Assembly (NCBI GenBank): GCA_036490335.1
Contig: DASXEB010000011.1
Coordinates: 1-64,000, forward strand
DNA from: Palsa-1392 sp036490335
GTDB lineage: Bacteria; Verrucomicrobiota; Verrucomicrobiia; Chthoniobacterales; UBA10450
Reading direction: 5' to 3'
DNA: 64,000 nucleotides
Under the pieces are notes generated by a model. The model was not told the DNA's origin, did no database searches, and saw only the letters and a list, made by a program, of their open reading frames with translations. The translations under genes were made by a program, and so were the position numbers. This document shows, in pieces, positions 9,123 through 17,360 of this stretch; the stretch's first letter is position 1; every line of letters begins with the position of its first letter.

Positions 9123-10427
9123 ATGGCATCTCCTCCATCTGCTTCGCCGGTCATCGATCCGGAATTGCCCGCGCCGTTGTCGATGGGCGCGGTCCTGCGC
9201 ATCGCGATGATGCGGCGCCTTTGGTATGCGCAGACCATCTCGGTCTTCGGCGATTTTCTGGCGCTCTTCGCCGTCATCAGCGTGCTCACTTTTCGGCTCC
9301 ACGCCAACGCGCAACAAGTCACGGGCCTGCAAATCGCCTATCTGCTGCCGATCGCGCTCCTCGGAGTGCTGGCGGGAGTTTTCGTCGATCGCTGGCCGCT
9401 CAAACCCACCATGGTCGGGAGCGATGTGACCCGCGCCGGCCTTGTCCTGTTGCTCTTCGTCGCCAATCAGCTCTGGCAATTCTACGCCATCCTCGCCGCG
9501 ATCAGCGTCGTCTCGAGTTTCTTCAGTCCGGCGCAGGGCGTCGCGATTCGATCGGCCGTCCCGCTGCACGGATTGCGCTCGGCCAACGCGCTCATCCAGC
9601 AAGTCATGTTCGGCATGCGCATCCTTGGGCCGGCGGCGGCGGCTTTCCTCGTCGCGTCGTTCGGGCCGAAAAGTTGCTACCTTGCGGACAGCGCGAGCTT
9701 CGTCGGCTCGGCGCTCCTGATTCTTTCGGTGCCATTTGTGCAGGCGATCAACGCCAACGCGCCCGTCGCGCCCTCCCCCTCCACCTCATCCGCGATCGGG
9801 CGAGTCTGGCAGGACGCGAAACAGGGCCTCAGCTTCATCTTTCATCATGCGGGCTTGCTCTTTGTCACCATGGCGCTCGCTTCGGGAATGTTCGTCCTTG
9901 GATGCTTCGGACCGCTCATCGCCGTTTACGTGCGCGAAGATCTGCACGCCGCCACCCGCATCTTCGGCATCGCCAGCGCGCTGATCGGCGTCGGCATGCT
10001 CGTGGGCACAAACCTCGTCGGCACTTTCGCCAAACGCCTCAAGGACGAATTCCTCGTCTTCCTCGGCCTCGGCGGGATCGCGCTCGGGCTTGTTTTTCTC
10101 TCCGTCTTCGCCCTCATCTGGACGACTTTTCTGGGTGACTTCCTGATCGGCTTCGCGGTCGCCGGGATCGTCATTCCCGCTCAAACCATGATGCAACAGG
10201 AGACGCCGCCCGCCATGATGGGCCGCATCGGTTCGGCCTTCATGTCGCTCATCTTCACCGCGCAGATCGCCGGGCTCGTCCTGAGCGGCTTCCTCGCGAA
10301 AGAGTTTGGCATTCGCCACGTCTTTGGCCTTTGCGCGATCGTCCTCGCGCTTCTCATCGTGGCCGGTTATGTCTGGAAAAAACAGGCGGCACAGCCGGTC
10401 GCGACCGCCGGCCAGACTTCCGCCTGA
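9123..10427 (+). CDS. MFS transporter of the DHA3 (EntS-like) type
   Basis: 434 residues with about 12 hydrophobic segments and no signal peptide. The N-terminal motif RLWYAQTISVFGDFLALFAVISVL and the following GVLAGVFVDRW segment (the MFS motif A position, Asp-Arg) match drug/siderophore exporters of the DHA3 group. A central cytoplasmic loop lies around residues 205-240. The ATG is followed by a short Pro/Ser-rich tail; start supported by absence of in-frame upstream ATG. It sits just before the convergent ArsR regulator gene (16-base gap), so the neighbouring regulator may or may not control it. Substrate cannot be assigned. Confidence 0.85.
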   Translation: MASPPSASPVIDPELPAPLSMGAVLRIAMMRRLWYAQTISVFGDFLALFAVISVLTFRLHANAQQVTGLQIAYLLPIALLGVLAGVFVDRWPLKPTMVGSDVTRAGLVLLLFVANQLWQFYAILAAISVVSSFFSPAQGVAIRSAVPLHGLRSANALIQQVMFGMRILGPAAAAFLVASFGPKSCYLADSASFVGSALLILSVPFVQAINANAPVAPSPSTSSAIGRVWQDAKQGLSFIFHHAGLLFVTMALASGMFVLGCFGPLIAVYVREDLHAATRIFGIASALIGVGMLVGTNLVGTFAKRLKDEFLVFLGLGGIALGLVFLSVFALIWTTFLGDFLIGFAVAGIVIPAQTMMQQETPPAMMGRIGSAFMSLIFTAQIAGLVLSGFLAKEFGIRHVFGLCAIVLALLIVAGYVWKKQAAQPVATAGQTSA

Positions 10428-10442
10428 ACCGCCGCCGTTCGC

Positions 10443-10832
10443 CTAGCGCTTCCGCGCCTTGGCGGCGCCTTTGCGTTTGCCGCCGCTGCTCGCTTTCGAC
10501 TTGCGCCGCGCCTGGATCTTATGCGCGTTCACGATCGACGACACCAGCCCGGGAAAACGCTTCTCAATCTCCGGGCAGCGCGCCGTATTATGCATCTCCA
10601 CGCCCTGCCGCTCGCTCCGGATCAACCCGGCCTCACGCAGCGCCTTGAAATGTTGCGAAAGGGTGGACTTGGGAATCGTCCGCTCGCTCATCTCCAGGAA
10701 GGTCGAGCAATTCTGCGAGCAATCCGAGCCGGCGATCTGGGAAAAGATCGCGACCCGCGCCGGATCGGCCAGGGCGTGCAGAATACCTTCGACAGTGACG
10801 TCCTCGATCGCGGGATGGAGTAGGGCTCTCAT
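10443..10832 (-). CDS. ArsR-family winged-helix transcriptional regulator
   Basis: 129 residues. The fold is recognisable from LADPARVAIFSQI (helix 1-2), then a recognition helix STLSQHFKALREAGLI, then the beta wing RSERQGVEMHN, all as in ArsR/SmtB regulators. The classic ELCVCDL metal site is absent; a DCSQNC pair of cysteines is present in helix 3 instead and may be a redox or metal site (inference). The C terminus is a lysine/arginine-rich tail. It is divergent from the short-chain dehydrogenase at 10887, with which it shares a 54-base promoter region that carries a candidate operator. Confidence 0.88.
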   Translation of the reverse strand: MRALLHPAIEDVTVEGILHALADPARVAIFSQIAGSDCSQNCSTFLEMSERTIPKSTLSQHFKALREAGLIRSERQGVEMHNTARCPEIEKRFPGLVSSIVNAHKIQARRKSKASSGGKRKGAAKARKR

Positions 10833-10850
10833 GTTTTAATTTTAGCGCAC

Positions 10851-10888
10851 TTGACGGAGAGTTCAATAGTTCGTAGGTTCGGAACTAT
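10851..10888 (+). promoter_or_regulatory. Promoter and operator between ArsR regulator and SDR gene
   Basis: A TTGACG box at 10851-10856 is followed after 17 bases by TAGGTT (10874-10879), a plausible though weak -10. This predicts transcription starting at or next to the ATG at 10887, i.e. a leaderless or nearly leaderless SDR mRNA. A perfect inverted repeat ATAGTTC-N9-GAACTAT (10866-10888) spans the -10 and the start codon and is the obvious candidate binding site for the divergent ArsR-type regulator. Confidence 0.55.
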
Positions 10889-11657
10889 GGAATCAACGAA
10901 CAACCAGACCATTCATTCCCTCCGGGACAAAGTTGCGGTCGTGACCGGCGCCTCCAAGGGCATCGGCGCCGGCATTGCCCAGGCCCTCGCCGCCGCCGGC
11001 GCTTCCGTCGTCGTCAATTACGCCTCGAGCAAAAGCGGCGCGGATAAGGTTGTCGACCAAATCGCCACGGCCGGCGGTCGCGCCGTCGCGGTCGCGGGCG
11101 ACATCTCGAAGGCGGCTGAAGCCCGCGGCATCATCGACGCCGCCCTGCAAAACTTCGCCCGTCTCGACATCGTGGTGAACAATTCCGGCGTCTTCGAAAT
11201 GGGCCCGCTCGAACAAATCACCGACGAACATTTCCACCGCCAGTTCAACGTCAACGTCCTCGGCCTCCTTCATGTCGCCCAGGCCGCTCTTCCTCACCTC
11301 AAGCAGGGCGCCAGCATCATCAACGTCAGCTCCGTCGTCAGCCGCGTCACCCCGCCGGGCAGCGCCGTTTACACCGCCACCAAAGGCGCGATCGACGCCA
11401 TCACCGGCGTCCTCGCCCGCGAGCTTGCGCCCAAAGGCGTCCGGGTCAACTCGGTCAATCCCGGCCTCGTCGAAACCGAAGGCACCCACGCCGCCGGCAT
11501 GATCGGCACGGATTGGGAAAAAGGCTTCACCGCGCAAACCCCGCTCGGCCGCACCGGCCAGCCGGCCGACATTGCCGACGTCGTTGTCTTCCTCGCCTCC
11601 GACGCCTCGCGCTGGATGACCGGCGAGAAGCTGATCGTGAGCGGCGGCCTGCGCTAA
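10887..11657 (+). CDS. Short-chain dehydrogenase/reductase, SDR family
   Basis: 256 residues. The cofactor loop TGASKGIGAG, the NNSG motif and the catalytic Ser...Tyr-x3-Lys (SSVVS, then YTATK) are all present, as is the C-terminal WMTGEKLIVSGG segment of classical 3-oxoacyl-ACP-reductase-like SDRs. The start at 10887 is preferred over the upstream TTG at 10851 because that TTG belongs to the -35 box. The pair SDR plus divergent ArsR-type regulator is a common arrangement in which the regulator represses the SDR. The NADP preference and substrate cannot be told from sequence. Confidence 0.9.
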   Translation: MESTNNQTIHSLRDKVAVVTGASKGIGAGIAQALAAAGASVVVNYASSKSGADKVVDQIATAGGRAVAVAGDISKAAEARGIIDAALQNFARLDIVVNNSGVFEMGPLEQITDEHFHRQFNVNVLGLLHVAQAALPHLKQGASIINVSSVVSRVTPPGSAVYTATKGAIDAITGVLARELAPKGVRVNSVNPGLVETEGTHAAGMIGTDWEKGFTAQTPLGRTGQPADIADVVVFLASDASRWMTGEKLIVSGGLR

Positions 11658-11694
11658 AGCGGAATCATCGCGGTTTCGAAGCCGGCATCTTGCT

Positions 11695-13569
11695 TCAGCG
11701 CCCGGCGCGGGTCTCGGCTTCGCGCAACGAGTCGCGTGCCGTTCCGCCGCGTTCCCGAAGGTTCTCTTCGCGATCGTAACGCACACGCGCGGCCAGGATG
11801 CTGGCGCGTCCGAGATAACCAACCGGCTTCGTCGGGGACGAGCGCTCCACCACCGGGAGGCGTCCAATATCGTTCCGCACCAGTTTGGCGATGGCATCGT
11901 AGAGGGTCTCGTCGGGATAAGTCACGATCAGCTTGCGCCGGCCCGCATCTCCGACCGTCACGTTCTCATCGCGGGAATGCTCGAAGGCGCGCACGACATC
12001 GCCGCGCGTGATGATGCCGGCCAATTCTCCCGCCTCGTTCCCGAGCAGCGTGCCCTGGTGCGAACAGACCAGCGGATCACCGCTCGCGATCCGGGCCGAA
12101 TAACGCGGGAGCGGCGTTGAAGCCGGCAGGAGGGTGAACTCCCGGTCCATGACGTCGCCCACTCGCATCAGCTCGAAAAGATCGACGCTGTATTCCCGCG
12201 CGATGTGCTGGCCGCGCCGGGCCAGCTTTTCCGTCAGGATGGAGCGGCGCATGAGCAGCACCGTGACCGCGAGGGCCGCGACCGACCCGCAGAGCAGGGC
12301 CGGGAGCGCGTTCAGATCCGCCGTCAGCTCGAGCATGAAAAACATCCCGGTAAGCGGCGAGCGCATGGTGCCGCCCATCATCCCCGCCATCGCAACCATC
12401 GCCCAGAGCCCGGGATCGCCCACCGGGAGCCATTGGCCGACGAAGCCGCCGAGCGCGCCGCCGATGATGAGCAACGGCGCCAGCACGCCGCCGGACGTGC
12501 CCGAGCCTAACGAGATCGACCAGACGAGCGCCTTTAAGACAAGGAGCGAGATGACGGCCGCGCCCAGGATTTGGTTATTGAGCAAACCATCAATCAGATC
12601 GTAACCGACCCCGAGCACCCGCGGATCGAGCCAGCCGCCCAGCCCGACAAAGACCGCCCCAATCGCCGGCCACCACATCCAGTGAATGGGCAGCTTGAGG
12701 AAAATATCCTCGCAAAAATAGACCAGCGAAGTCAGCAAACCCGAGGCAAATCCCGCCAGGATGCCAACCACCACCGCCCAGAAGATAATGGTCGCGCCCA
12801 GCACGGCGTGGGGATGAACGGGAAAGATCGGCCCCGCGCCGATCAGGGGCACGCGGAGCAAAGTCGCGACCAGCGCCGCCACCGCCACCGGGATGAAACT
12901 GCGCGGCCGCCATTCGAAAAGGAGCAGCTCGACCGCGAGCAGGGTGGAAGCGATCGGCGCGGAGAAAACCGCCGCCATTCCTGCCGCCGCGCCGGCCACG
13001 AGAAGGGTTTTTCGCTCGGCTGCGGTCAGGTGAAAGAGTTGCGCGAGGATGGAGCCGAACGCGCCCCCCGTCATGATGATGGGCCCTTCCGCGCCGAACG
13101 GGCCGCCGGTCCCGATCGAAATGGCGGAGGAGATCGGCTTGAGCAACGCCACTTTTGGCTCGACCAGACTGCCGCCGAGCAGGATCGCCTCGAGCGCCTC
13201 GGGGATGCCGTGCCCGCGGATTTTCTCCGAGCCGTAACGCGCCATGATGCCGATGACGAGCGCGCCCGCGACCGGCGCCGCGATGACCCACGCGCCGAGG
13301 TGCTGGCCCTGGAGCGGAGGGAGCATCGTGCCGAAGCGTTGAAAAAAAACGAGGTTGGTCAGCTCGGCGATGAGCCAGAGAAGCGCCTTGGCCACGAGCG
13401 CGCTGATCACGCCCACGGGAATGGCGAGAGCGACGAGCACGAGCATGCGCGAGTCGGTGCGGAAATCGCCGAGGGCGGGGTGCGCTTTGGTCGCGGCTGG
13501 GCTGGCAGTTTGCACCCGCTTACTCTGGCGAGCCGGGATGGGCCTGCAAGAGCGGCGTTGCGGCCTCAC
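11695..13569 (-). CDS. ClC-type chloride channel/antiporter with CBS domains
   Basis: 624 residues as drawn. About residues 40-440 form the ClC membrane core. Visible signatures are the gating-glutamate motif GAEGP and the GSGTSGGVLAP segment that corresponds to the family's GxFxP loop. Residues about 455-610 hold two CBS domains (MRVGDVMDREF and later YDAIAKLVRNDIGRLPVVE), which usually bind adenosine nucleotides. The first ~18 codons overlap the edge of a minisatellite and look atypical; a GTG at 13515 (V19, before QTASPAATKAHP) may be the real start. Whether it is channel or Cl-/H+ exchanger cannot be decided. Confidence 0.9.
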   Translation of the reverse strand: MRPQRRSCRPIPARQSKRVQTASPAATKAHPALGDFRTDSRMLVLVALAIPVGVISALVAKALLWLIAELTNLVFFQRFGTMLPPLQGQHLGAWVIAAPVAGALVIGIMARYGSEKIRGHGIPEALEAILLGGSLVEPKVALLKPISSAISIGTGGPFGAEGPIIMTGGAFGSILAQLFHLTAAERKTLLVAGAAAGMAAVFSAPIASTLLAVELLLFEWRPRSFIPVAVAALVATLLRVPLIGAGPIFPVHPHAVLGATIIFWAVVVGILAGFASGLLTSLVYFCEDIFLKLPIHWMWWPAIGAVFVGLGGWLDPRVLGVGYDLIDGLLNNQILGAAVISLLVLKALVWSISLGSGTSGGVLAPLLIIGGALGGFVGQWLPVGDPGLWAMVAMAGMMGGTMRSPLTGMFFMLELTADLNALPALLCGSVAALAVTVLLMRRSILTEKLARRGQHIAREYSVDLFELMRVGDVMDREFTLLPASTPLPRYSARIASGDPLVCSHQGTLLGNEAGELAGIITRGDVVRAFEHSRDENVTVGDAGRRKLIVTYPDETLYDAIAKLVRNDIGRLPVVERSSPTKPVGYLGRASILAARVRYDREENLRERGGTARDSLREAETRAGR

Positions 13570-13599
13570 TTTTGCGACGCCGTGCCTGCATCGCCGGAG

Positions 13600-13985
13600 A
13601 ACGCTGGCCGATCGCGCCGGAACGATGGCTCATCGCGCCACGACGACGGCACATCGCCCGACAACGCTGGCTGATCGCGCCAAAACGATGGCCAATCGTC
13701 TGACGACTGTGGCCGATCGCGCCACGACTATGGCCAATTGTCCGATGACTGTGGCCGATCACGCGACGATTGGCCAGTATCGCGCGGCGATTGGCCACGA
13801 TCGCACGACGACTGGCCACGATCGCGGGACGATTGGCCATGATCGCGGGACGATTGGCCACGATCGCGGGACGATTGGCCATGATCGCGCGACGACTGGC
13901 CACGATCGCGCCACGATCGGCCACAGTCGTGCGACGATCGGCCATCATCGTGCGACGATTGGCCATCGTCGCCGGGCCATTTGCC
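13600..13985. repeat. 21-bp-period minisatellite, locus 1
   Basis: About 18 degenerate copies of a 21-base unit resembling GATTGGCCACGATCGCGGGAC. Best-preserved copies are around 13800-13890. Because the period is seven codons, several frames on both strands stay open and translate into monotonous heptapeptides (for example TIGHDRG or VANRPAI); I do not regard these as genes since there is no start signal and composition is repetitive throughout. The array separates the divergent ClC and fibronectin-type genes. Two other arrays with the same period but different sequence occur at 43500-43745 and 63752-64000. Confidence 0.9.
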
Positions 13986-14037
13986 CCTGACGAAAGATTT
14001 TTTGCCACGCTTTCGGATTTTTCCTGAACTCCCTTGT

Positions 14038-14655
14038 ATGAAGAACATACTAAACCGTGGCTTCGGCCACCTCGGCCTGACGGACTTCATCACGAAAGTG
14101 AAGTTGATCATCAGTAAGCTGCAAGGCAACGCCGCCTTTCCAGCCCCGCTGCCGGCGGTAGTCGATGTCCAGGCCGAGTTGAACGCGCTGGGAGATGCAA
14201 TACTCATTCCCGACCCGGTCGCGGCCGAGCCGGCGATCGTCGCCGCCCGCGCCGTGCTCGAAAAGACGCTCTACGAGCTGGCCGAGAACCTCGAGCAAAC
14301 CGCCAACATGGACCCCGTGCCGCTCGCCACCACTGGCTTCGACCTGCACAAGCCCACCACTCACACCGACGCCCCGCCCGATACGCCGCAAAACGTTCGC
14401 CTCCGCCTCACCGGCGTGACCGGCCAGATACTGGTGCTGATCGCCGCCTGCCTGCGGGCGAAGGGTTACGAAGTGCAAACCGCGCCCGACCCGATGAACG
14501 GTCCCTGGACGACGGCGGACACCTTCAGCTCCGTGCGCAAGATGCTGCTGAACGGGTTGCCGCGGGCCAAGGACATCTGGGTGCGGGTGCGCGCGCTCGG
14601 GCCCAACAATACCAAAAGCGGCTGGAGCGATCCGGCCACGATTCTCGTCAGCTAG
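14038..14655 (+). CDS. Fibronectin type III-like hypothetical protein
   Basis: 205 residues from the ATG at 14038. The first half is helical (residues about 1-105, including a PAIVAARAVLEKTLYELAEN helix). The second half has strands and the ending WVRVRALGPNNTKSGWSDPA, which is the typical fibronectin type III terminal strand pattern. Similar two-part proteins, several per genome, occur in Bacteroidota and Verrucomicrobiota; function unknown. There is no signal peptide. A rho-independent terminator follows at 14681-14720, so it is a single-gene transcript. Confidence 0.75.
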   Translation: MKNILNRGFGHLGLTDFITKVKLIISKLQGNAAFPAPLPAVVDVQAELNALGDAILIPDPVAAEPAIVAARAVLEKTLYELAENLEQTANMDPVPLATTGFDLHKPTTHTDAPPDTPQNVRLRLTGVTGQILVLIAACLRAKGYEVQTAPDPMNGPWTTADTFSSVRKMLLNGLPRAKDIWVRVRALGPNNTKSGWSDPATILVS

Positions 14656-14680
14656 AATCTTTCTCCAAAGGACTGGAATG

Positions 14681-14720
14681 GCGCGCGGCCGGGGCGATCC
14701 CGGCGGCGCGCTTTTCTTTT
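14681..14720 (+). terminator. Rho-independent terminator after the fibronectin-type gene
   Basis: Arms 14681-14693 and 14699-14711 form a GC-rich 13-bp stem with one mismatch around a five-base loop, followed at once by TTTTCTTTT. It is 25 bases past the stop at 14655 and points in the right direction. Confidence 0.8.
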
Positions 14721-14743
14721 GCGCAGGGAAATTTTCTCGCGCT

Positions 14744-15439
14744 TCAATCTTCCGATCGATCCTGCGCCGGCTGTTTTCGATCGCGGAGCAGTTTGCGCAG
14801 CTTCTCCCGGAAACGTTTTGCGTCGCTCCGCAAAGTGGCAGGCGAGCGGTCCAGGCCGCGGGCGAGGGCGGCGGCCGAAGCCGATCCTTTGTTCGTTAGG
14901 GAAAGTTTCAGCCAGGCGAAAAGGCGGCCGCGGCCTTTGCGCGCGTATTGCGCCTCGAGCGCGGCGAGGGCTTCGCCTAACGAAGATAGGTCTGCGTCGT
15001 CGCGCGATCGGCCACTCTCGTCAGGCGATGTCTCCTCCTCGGCGCACAATTTCGCCACCGCCGGATCGTCCAGACCGACATGGAAAAATTTCCCGCCCCG
15101 CTTCTCCGCCCCGAGCCGTTCCCGGTAATTGATCAGGTAATGATCGAGCGCCCCCTTCAGGAAATCGCGCAGCTTCCCTTTCTCCGGGCAAGCCCGCGTC
15201 AGCGCGTCGCTGCGGAGAAAGTGGAGCAAAAAATCCTGGGTCAAATCCTCCGCCTCGCTCGGGCCAAAGCCGCGCCGCCGCACCAGTGCAAAAACCGGCC
15301 GCCAGTAAACCCGGCAAAATTCCTCCCACACTCGCTCCCGTTTCGCCGCCGTCACCTCCGCCTGATGGGTCACGACGCCCCAAAGCGTCTCCGGGAAAAG
15401 ACCGGGGCGCGGCGGATTCGGGGAGTCCCAGGCGGACAT
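14744..15439 (-). CDS. Sigma-70 family RNA polymerase sigma factor (ECF-like)
   Basis: 231 residues. Region 2 is visible as YWRPVFALVRRRG...AEDLTQDFLLHFL, and the C-terminal helix-turn-helix (region 4) as ALARGLDRSPATLRSDAKRFREKLRKLL. The spacing and the opening WGVVTHQAEVT resemble the ECF-like sigma factors that are expanded in Planctomycetes and Verrucomicrobiota, often next to Ser/Thr kinases; no kinase is adjacent here. A copy of the dispersed word (14975-14983) encodes SLG in the linker between the two DNA-binding regions. Confidence 0.85.
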   Translation of the reverse strand: MSAWDSPNPPRPGLFPETLWGVVTHQAEVTAAKRERVWEEFCRVYWRPVFALVRRRGFGPSEAEDLTQDFLLHFLRSDALTRACPEKGKLRDFLKGALDHYLINYRERLGAEKRGGKFFHVGLDDPAVAKLCAEEETSPDESGRSRDDADLSSLGEALAALEAQYARKGRGRLFAWLKLSLTNKGSASAAALARGLDRSPATLRSDAKRFREKLRKLLRDRKQPAQDRSED

Positions 15440-15539
15440 GCAACTGTTCTAGGGCGCGAAGTCGAGCGATGGCAAGACAAAAATTTCGGGCCCATCGCCA
15501 CGAGGGAAGGGCAGAACAAAGCCTGATCGCGAGCCGGCT

Positions 15540-16295
15540 CTATGGCGCGACGCCGAAGCCGAATTTGCGGAAGACCGCGAGGGCCGGTTCGCTTTCGAAG
15601 TAACTCAGGAGCTTGCGCGCGGCCGCGGGATCTTTCGAGCCGGCAAGGAGCGCGATCGGGTAGCTGATGGCCGGGCCTTCGCTCGCGGAAATCTCGACCG
15701 CGGCTTTGACCTTTTGCGAGATGAGCATGTCCGTTTTGTAAACGAATCCCGCTTCGACGTTGCCGCTTTCCACCGCCGCGAGGGAGGCGCGCACGTTCTC
15801 CGTCGGGACGATCTTGCCCGCGAGCTTCGTCCACAGTCCTTTACTCGTTAGGTATTGCTTGCTGTAGATGCCGACCGGGACGCTCTCGGGCTGGGAGATC
15901 GCGATCTTTTTGACCGCATCATTGGTCAGATCGGCGGCGGAATGGATCGGGAGAGTGCTGTCCTTCGGCACGACGATGACGAGGGTGTTCCTGAGCAGGG
16001 TGCGGCGCGTGCCGGGCGCGAGCAGTCCCTGCTTTTGGAGGGCATCCATCTTCAGCTCGTCGGCGGAAAGGAAAAGATCGGCGGGCGCGCCTTCCTCGAT
16101 CTGCCGGGCAAGGAAACTGGAGGCGCCGAAGTTCAGGCGCAGCTTGTCGCCGCTCTCCTTTTCGTAGTTCGCGGCGATTTCTTTCACGGCATCGGTCAGG
16201 CTGGAGGCGGCGTGCACGGTCAGCTCGGCGGCGGAGAGAGTTTGGGCGCAGACGAGCGCTGGAAAAATGAGGAGCCGGGAAAGTTTCTTAAACAT
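15540..16295 (-). CDS. modA: Molybdate ABC transporter periplasmic binding protein
   Basis: 251 residues from the ATG at 16295, which opens a clean signal peptide ending at SAAEL; upstream in-frame residues are discarded. The mature N terminus LTVHAASSLTDAVKEIA, then FGASSFLARQIEEGAPADLFLSA, is the ModA signature of oxyanion-binding segments. The protein binds molybdate or tungstate in the periplasm for the ModBC permease. ModB and ModC are not adjacent in the window. Thirteen bases upstream is the Mop-type protein gene on the same strand, so the two are probably co-transcribed. Confidence 0.92.
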   Translation of the reverse strand: MFKKLSRLLIFPALVCAQTLSAAELTVHAASSLTDAVKEIAANYEKESGDKLRLNFGASSFLARQIEEGAPADLFLSADELKMDALQKQGLLAPGTRRTLLRNTLVIVVPKDSTLPIHSAADLTNDAVKKIAISQPESVPVGIYSKQYLTSKGLWTKLAGKIVPTENVRASLAAVESGNVEAGFVYKTDMLISQKVKAAVEISASEGPAISYPIALLAGSKDPAAARKLLSYFESEPALAVFRKFGFGVAP

Positions 16296-16308
16296 AGGAG
16301 TTGATCTG

Positions 16309-16566
16309 TCAGGCTTTCTTTTGCAAAAAGGCGTGAGTCGCCTTGACCATGACGAACACCTTGTCACCCGGTTGTAACTTCATTTCCTGAAGCGAGCGCG
16401 TGGTAATGATGGAAGCAATCTCGCCGCTTTTGGTTTCGACCACGACTTCGCTCACGACCTTGTCGGAAAGAATGCTCCGGACCACGCCGGGGATGCGGTT
16501 GCGGATGCTTTCTTCGCGCCTTGGCGCTGCTTTTGCGCGGCGCGGTTTCTTATTTGTCTGAGCCAT
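16309..16566 (-). CDS. TOBE/Mop-type molybdopterin-binding protein
   Basis: 85 residues from the ATG at 16566 (MAQTNKK). After a basic leader of 20 residues the rest is one Mop domain: RIPGVVRSILSDKVVSEVV, KSGEIASIITTRSLQEM, then PGDKVFVMVKATHAF. Mop/TOBE proteins bind molybdate as a store or sensor. It lies directly upstream of modA (13-base gap). The alternative ATG 23 codons earlier would overlap the divergent gene at 16586 and is less likely. Confidence 0.85.
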   Translation of the reverse strand: MAQTNKKPRRAKAAPRREESIRNRIPGVVRSILSDKVVSEVVVETKSGEIASIITTRSLQEMKLQPGDKVFVMVKATHAFLQKKA

Positions 16567-16585
16567 GGCGCGATCATCTCGTTCG

Positions 16586-17293
16586 ATGCGAAAAAATAAA
16601 CAACAATCTTTTCCGGCGCGCTTTCGTTTCGCCAAAGTTTGCGGCGCGATTCTAACCGCCTTCCTTCTCGCTCGCGAAGAGGCCGGCGCGACGACGAAAG
16701 GACTTAGCCAGATTGTAACTCCCGATTTGCAACCACCGGGAGACTTGTCGCTCAGTTTCCAAGCGCAAAGTCAGCGCATCGCCAATCCTTATGAGTTACA
16801 GGCAGAGTTAGGACTAACGAACTGGGCCGAGGCGGCGGTCTTTCAAGGATTCAAGCCGGACGAACAAATTTTCGGGACCGAGTTTGGTTTGCTAACGAAG
16901 GAGCCCTATCTGCTCTCAGTCGGGTTTATTAACTGGTCGCCGAGGAGTCATGTCGATCCGCAGCCTTACATCGAGGCGGGCTATTACACGGAACATAACA
17001 AGTTCATCGTCGGCGCGATTCACGCGAGTTATAAGAACGAAGCCATCCTCGGCTACGCTTATGACTTCAATAAGGTCTGGCGCGCTCAGGTCGATTTCCA
17101 AAGCGGCTCCGAGAACTCGACGACCTTTGGTTTCACCTGCAATGTGACACGGGACTTCCAATTCAACCCCGCGCTCTATGTCAACAACGGACCCGGGCAC
17201 GATCTTTTCGGTTACATCGTCTTCACTTATACCTTCCATCTCTGGCACGAACGCCAAAGCCGGGAGACGCCGCCGCAACCCCTCGCAAAATGA
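16586..17293 (+). CDS. Exported hypothetical protein, probable outer-membrane beta-barrel
   Basis: 235 residues starting at the second ATG (16586), chosen because the first (16565) overlaps the divergent Mop gene. A signal peptide is visible (hydrophobic core AKVCGAILTAFLLA, cleavage near residue 35). The rest alternates polar and aromatic residues in beta-strand fashion and ends with FTYTFHLW, like the terminal strand of small outer-membrane barrels. The middle has the pattern of proteins that compare paired strand lengths (FGTEFGLL, YIEAGYYTEHN). I do not recognise the family. The haloperoxidase gene follows in the same direction 67 bases later. Confidence 0.65.
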   Translation: MRKNKQQSFPARFRFAKVCGAILTAFLLAREEAGATTKGLSQIVTPDLQPPGDLSLSFQAQSQRIANPYELQAELGLTNWAEAAVFQGFKPDEQIFGTEFGLLTKEPYLLSVGFINWSPRSHVDPQPYIEAGYYTEHNKFIVGAIHASYKNEAILGYAYDFNKVWRAQVDFQSGSENSTTFGFTCNVTRDFQFNPALYVNNGPGHDLFGYIVFTYTFHLWHERQSRETPPQPLAK

Positions 17294-17360
17294 GTCGTGA
17301 TACGGCTCGCGGATGATTTTCGGATTGACAATGAAGCGCTGTCGCGACAAAACGTAAGCC

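Noticed and set aside
13600..13985. CRISPR array
   Set aside because: Units are contiguous, without unique spacers, and no cas genes are present.
13355..14008. Frames of 211 and 162 residues across the 21-bp array
   Set aside because: Repetitive heptapeptides produced by a 21-base period; no start context and no non-repetitive domain.
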